Below are positions 63,573 through 64,000 of a stretch of DNA of 64,000 nt, piece by piece. The notes under the pieces are model-generated. The model was not told the DNA's origin and ran no database searches. It saw only the letters and a list, made by a program, of their open reading frames with translations. The stretch covers positions 548,389-612,388 of the forward strand of contig NZ_JBAJIJ010000002.1 of NCBI RefSeq assembly GCF_036867135.1. The letters are read 5' to 3'. Every line of letters begins with the position of its first letter. Positions within the stretch are counted from its first letter, which is position 1. Both the position numbers and the translations under genes were made by a program. The stretch comes from Aeromicrobium sp. Sec7.5 (GTDB lineage: Bacteria; Actinomycetota; Actinomycetes; Propionibacteriales; Nocardioidaceae).

Positions 63573-63625
63573 GCGACAGATCGGCTCGACCCCGAACTCA
63601 CCCTTGCGGGACTCGATGAATTCGA

Positions 63626-63949
63626 TCAGTGCCGGTAGGGGCGGTCGAGCTCCGCCGCGAAGAAAGCCGATGCGCTCTTCAAGATCTCGTTCGCCCGCCG
63701 CAGCTCAGCGACTTCCTTCTTCAGCTCACGGATCTCCGCCAGCTCCTCGGACGTCTTGCCAGGGCGGACACCATCGTCGACCTCAGCCCGCCGCAACCAC
63801 TTGCGCAGTGACTCCGGCGACGTGATCCCGAGCTTGGCCGAGATCGACTTGATCGCCGCGTACTCCGACTCATACTCAGCCCGAGACTCGATCACCATCC
63901 GGACCGCGCGCTCCTGCAACTCAAGCGGATACCTCGAGGGACGTGCCAT
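63626..63949 (-). CDS. IS3-family transposase OrfA
   Basis: 107 aa from the ATG at 63949 (MARPSRYPLELQERAVRMV); an ATG at 63958 would add three residues. N-terminal helix-turn-helix with S-P-E-S-L-R-K-W-L-R, then a leucine-zipper helix (IRELKKEVAELRRANEILKS) for multimerisation and the standard end AELDRP. It binds the inverted repeats. It ends inside the overlap with the orfB frame. Confidence 0.92.
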   Translation of the reverse strand: MARPSRYPLELQERAVRMVIESRAEYESEYAAIKSISAKLGITSPESLRKWLRRAEVDDGVRPGKTSEELAEIRELKKEVAELRRANEILKSASAFFAAELDRPYRH

Positions 63950-64000
63950 GAAGATCATCCTTCCAACGAAAGGACTCTCCAGACATCCCGGGGCGATTCA

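Larger units (their letters stand above)
62670..64000 (-). mobile_element. IS3-family insertion sequence
   Basis: Terminal inverted repeats: left TGAATCGCCCCGGcgagTCTGG... (62670-62697), right the complement of 63973-64000; the first 13 bases and most of the rest agree. Length 1331 bases with orfA and orfB on the minus strand, typical of IS3. The right end falls exactly on the last base of the window, so the target duplication (3-4 bp; TAC precedes the left end) cannot be checked. It interrupts the nuclease-like gene. Confidence 0.93.

Overview
High-GC actinobacterial chromosome, most like Nocardioidaceae (Aeromicrobium- or Nocardioides-like). This is inferred from GC-rich third positions, frequent GTG starts, a dnaK-grpE-dnaJ-hspR operon with a HAIR-type operator, a 7Fe ferredoxin, FprA, a DUF3068/PorA-type protein, a YkoEDC transporter and several LPXTG wall proteins. 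No species marker (for example 16S rRNA) is present, so the genus is a guess.

Layout. 1-9.4 kb: surface and lipoproteins, an acyl-CoA ligase, a hotdog thioesterase, a flavin reductase-ferredoxin pair behind a MerR/SoxR-type promoter, a CopC-like protein, 3-hydroxyacyl-CoA dehydrogenase and haloalkane dehalogenase. 9.4-12.1 kb: a three-gene overlapping WXG100-like/lipase cassette. 12.1-17.7 kb: FprA, then an operon of MoxR-type ATPase, VWA protein and 2H phosphoesterase. 17.8-22.3 kb: a giant LPXTG metallophosphoesterase. 22.4-27.1 kb: RDD protein and the DnaK chaperone operon. 27.2-37.7 kb: LPXTG Ig-domain protein, DUF3068 protein, glycosyltransferase, MFS, lipoprotein, amidase, methionine aminopeptidase and SGNH hydrolase. 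37.7-40.3 kb: MaoC hydratase, acyl-CoA dehydrogenase and SDR in one operon behind a possible TetR-type operator. 40.4-43.3 kb: YkoE-YkoD-YkoC ECF transporter under a TPP riboswitch. 43.4-55.6 kb: lipoprotein, Nudix, GNAT, MFS, a large membrane Fe-S reductase, an ECF41 sigma factor with its NmrA-like partner and a matching promoter, a lipoprotein esterase, and a dcd-psuG-psuK-metalloprotease operon.

At 55,673 a tRNA-Gly(CCC) marks a sharp change. From there to 62.7 kb the DNA is visibly less GC-rich, all genes are on + and all are accessory: an XRE regulator, a BcgI-like restriction-modification pair (nuclease-methylase fusion plus specificity subunit), a probable graspetide (ATP-grasp RiPP) cassette of precursor and ligase, a small membrane protein, and a 40-residue ORF coupled to a nuclease-like gene cut short by an IS3-family element. 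The IS inverted repeats lie at 62,670 and at 64,000, the last base of the window. This looks like a defence/RiPP island in a tRNA gene. Its integrase and right boundary are outside the window.

Intergenic spaces of the host backbone carry two families of palindromic repeats. Family A is built on TTTCGAGGCTCGTC / GCACCTCAACC. Family B has a constant GCGGTGAG / CTCACCGC frame with an inner word that differs between loci but is shared within a locus.
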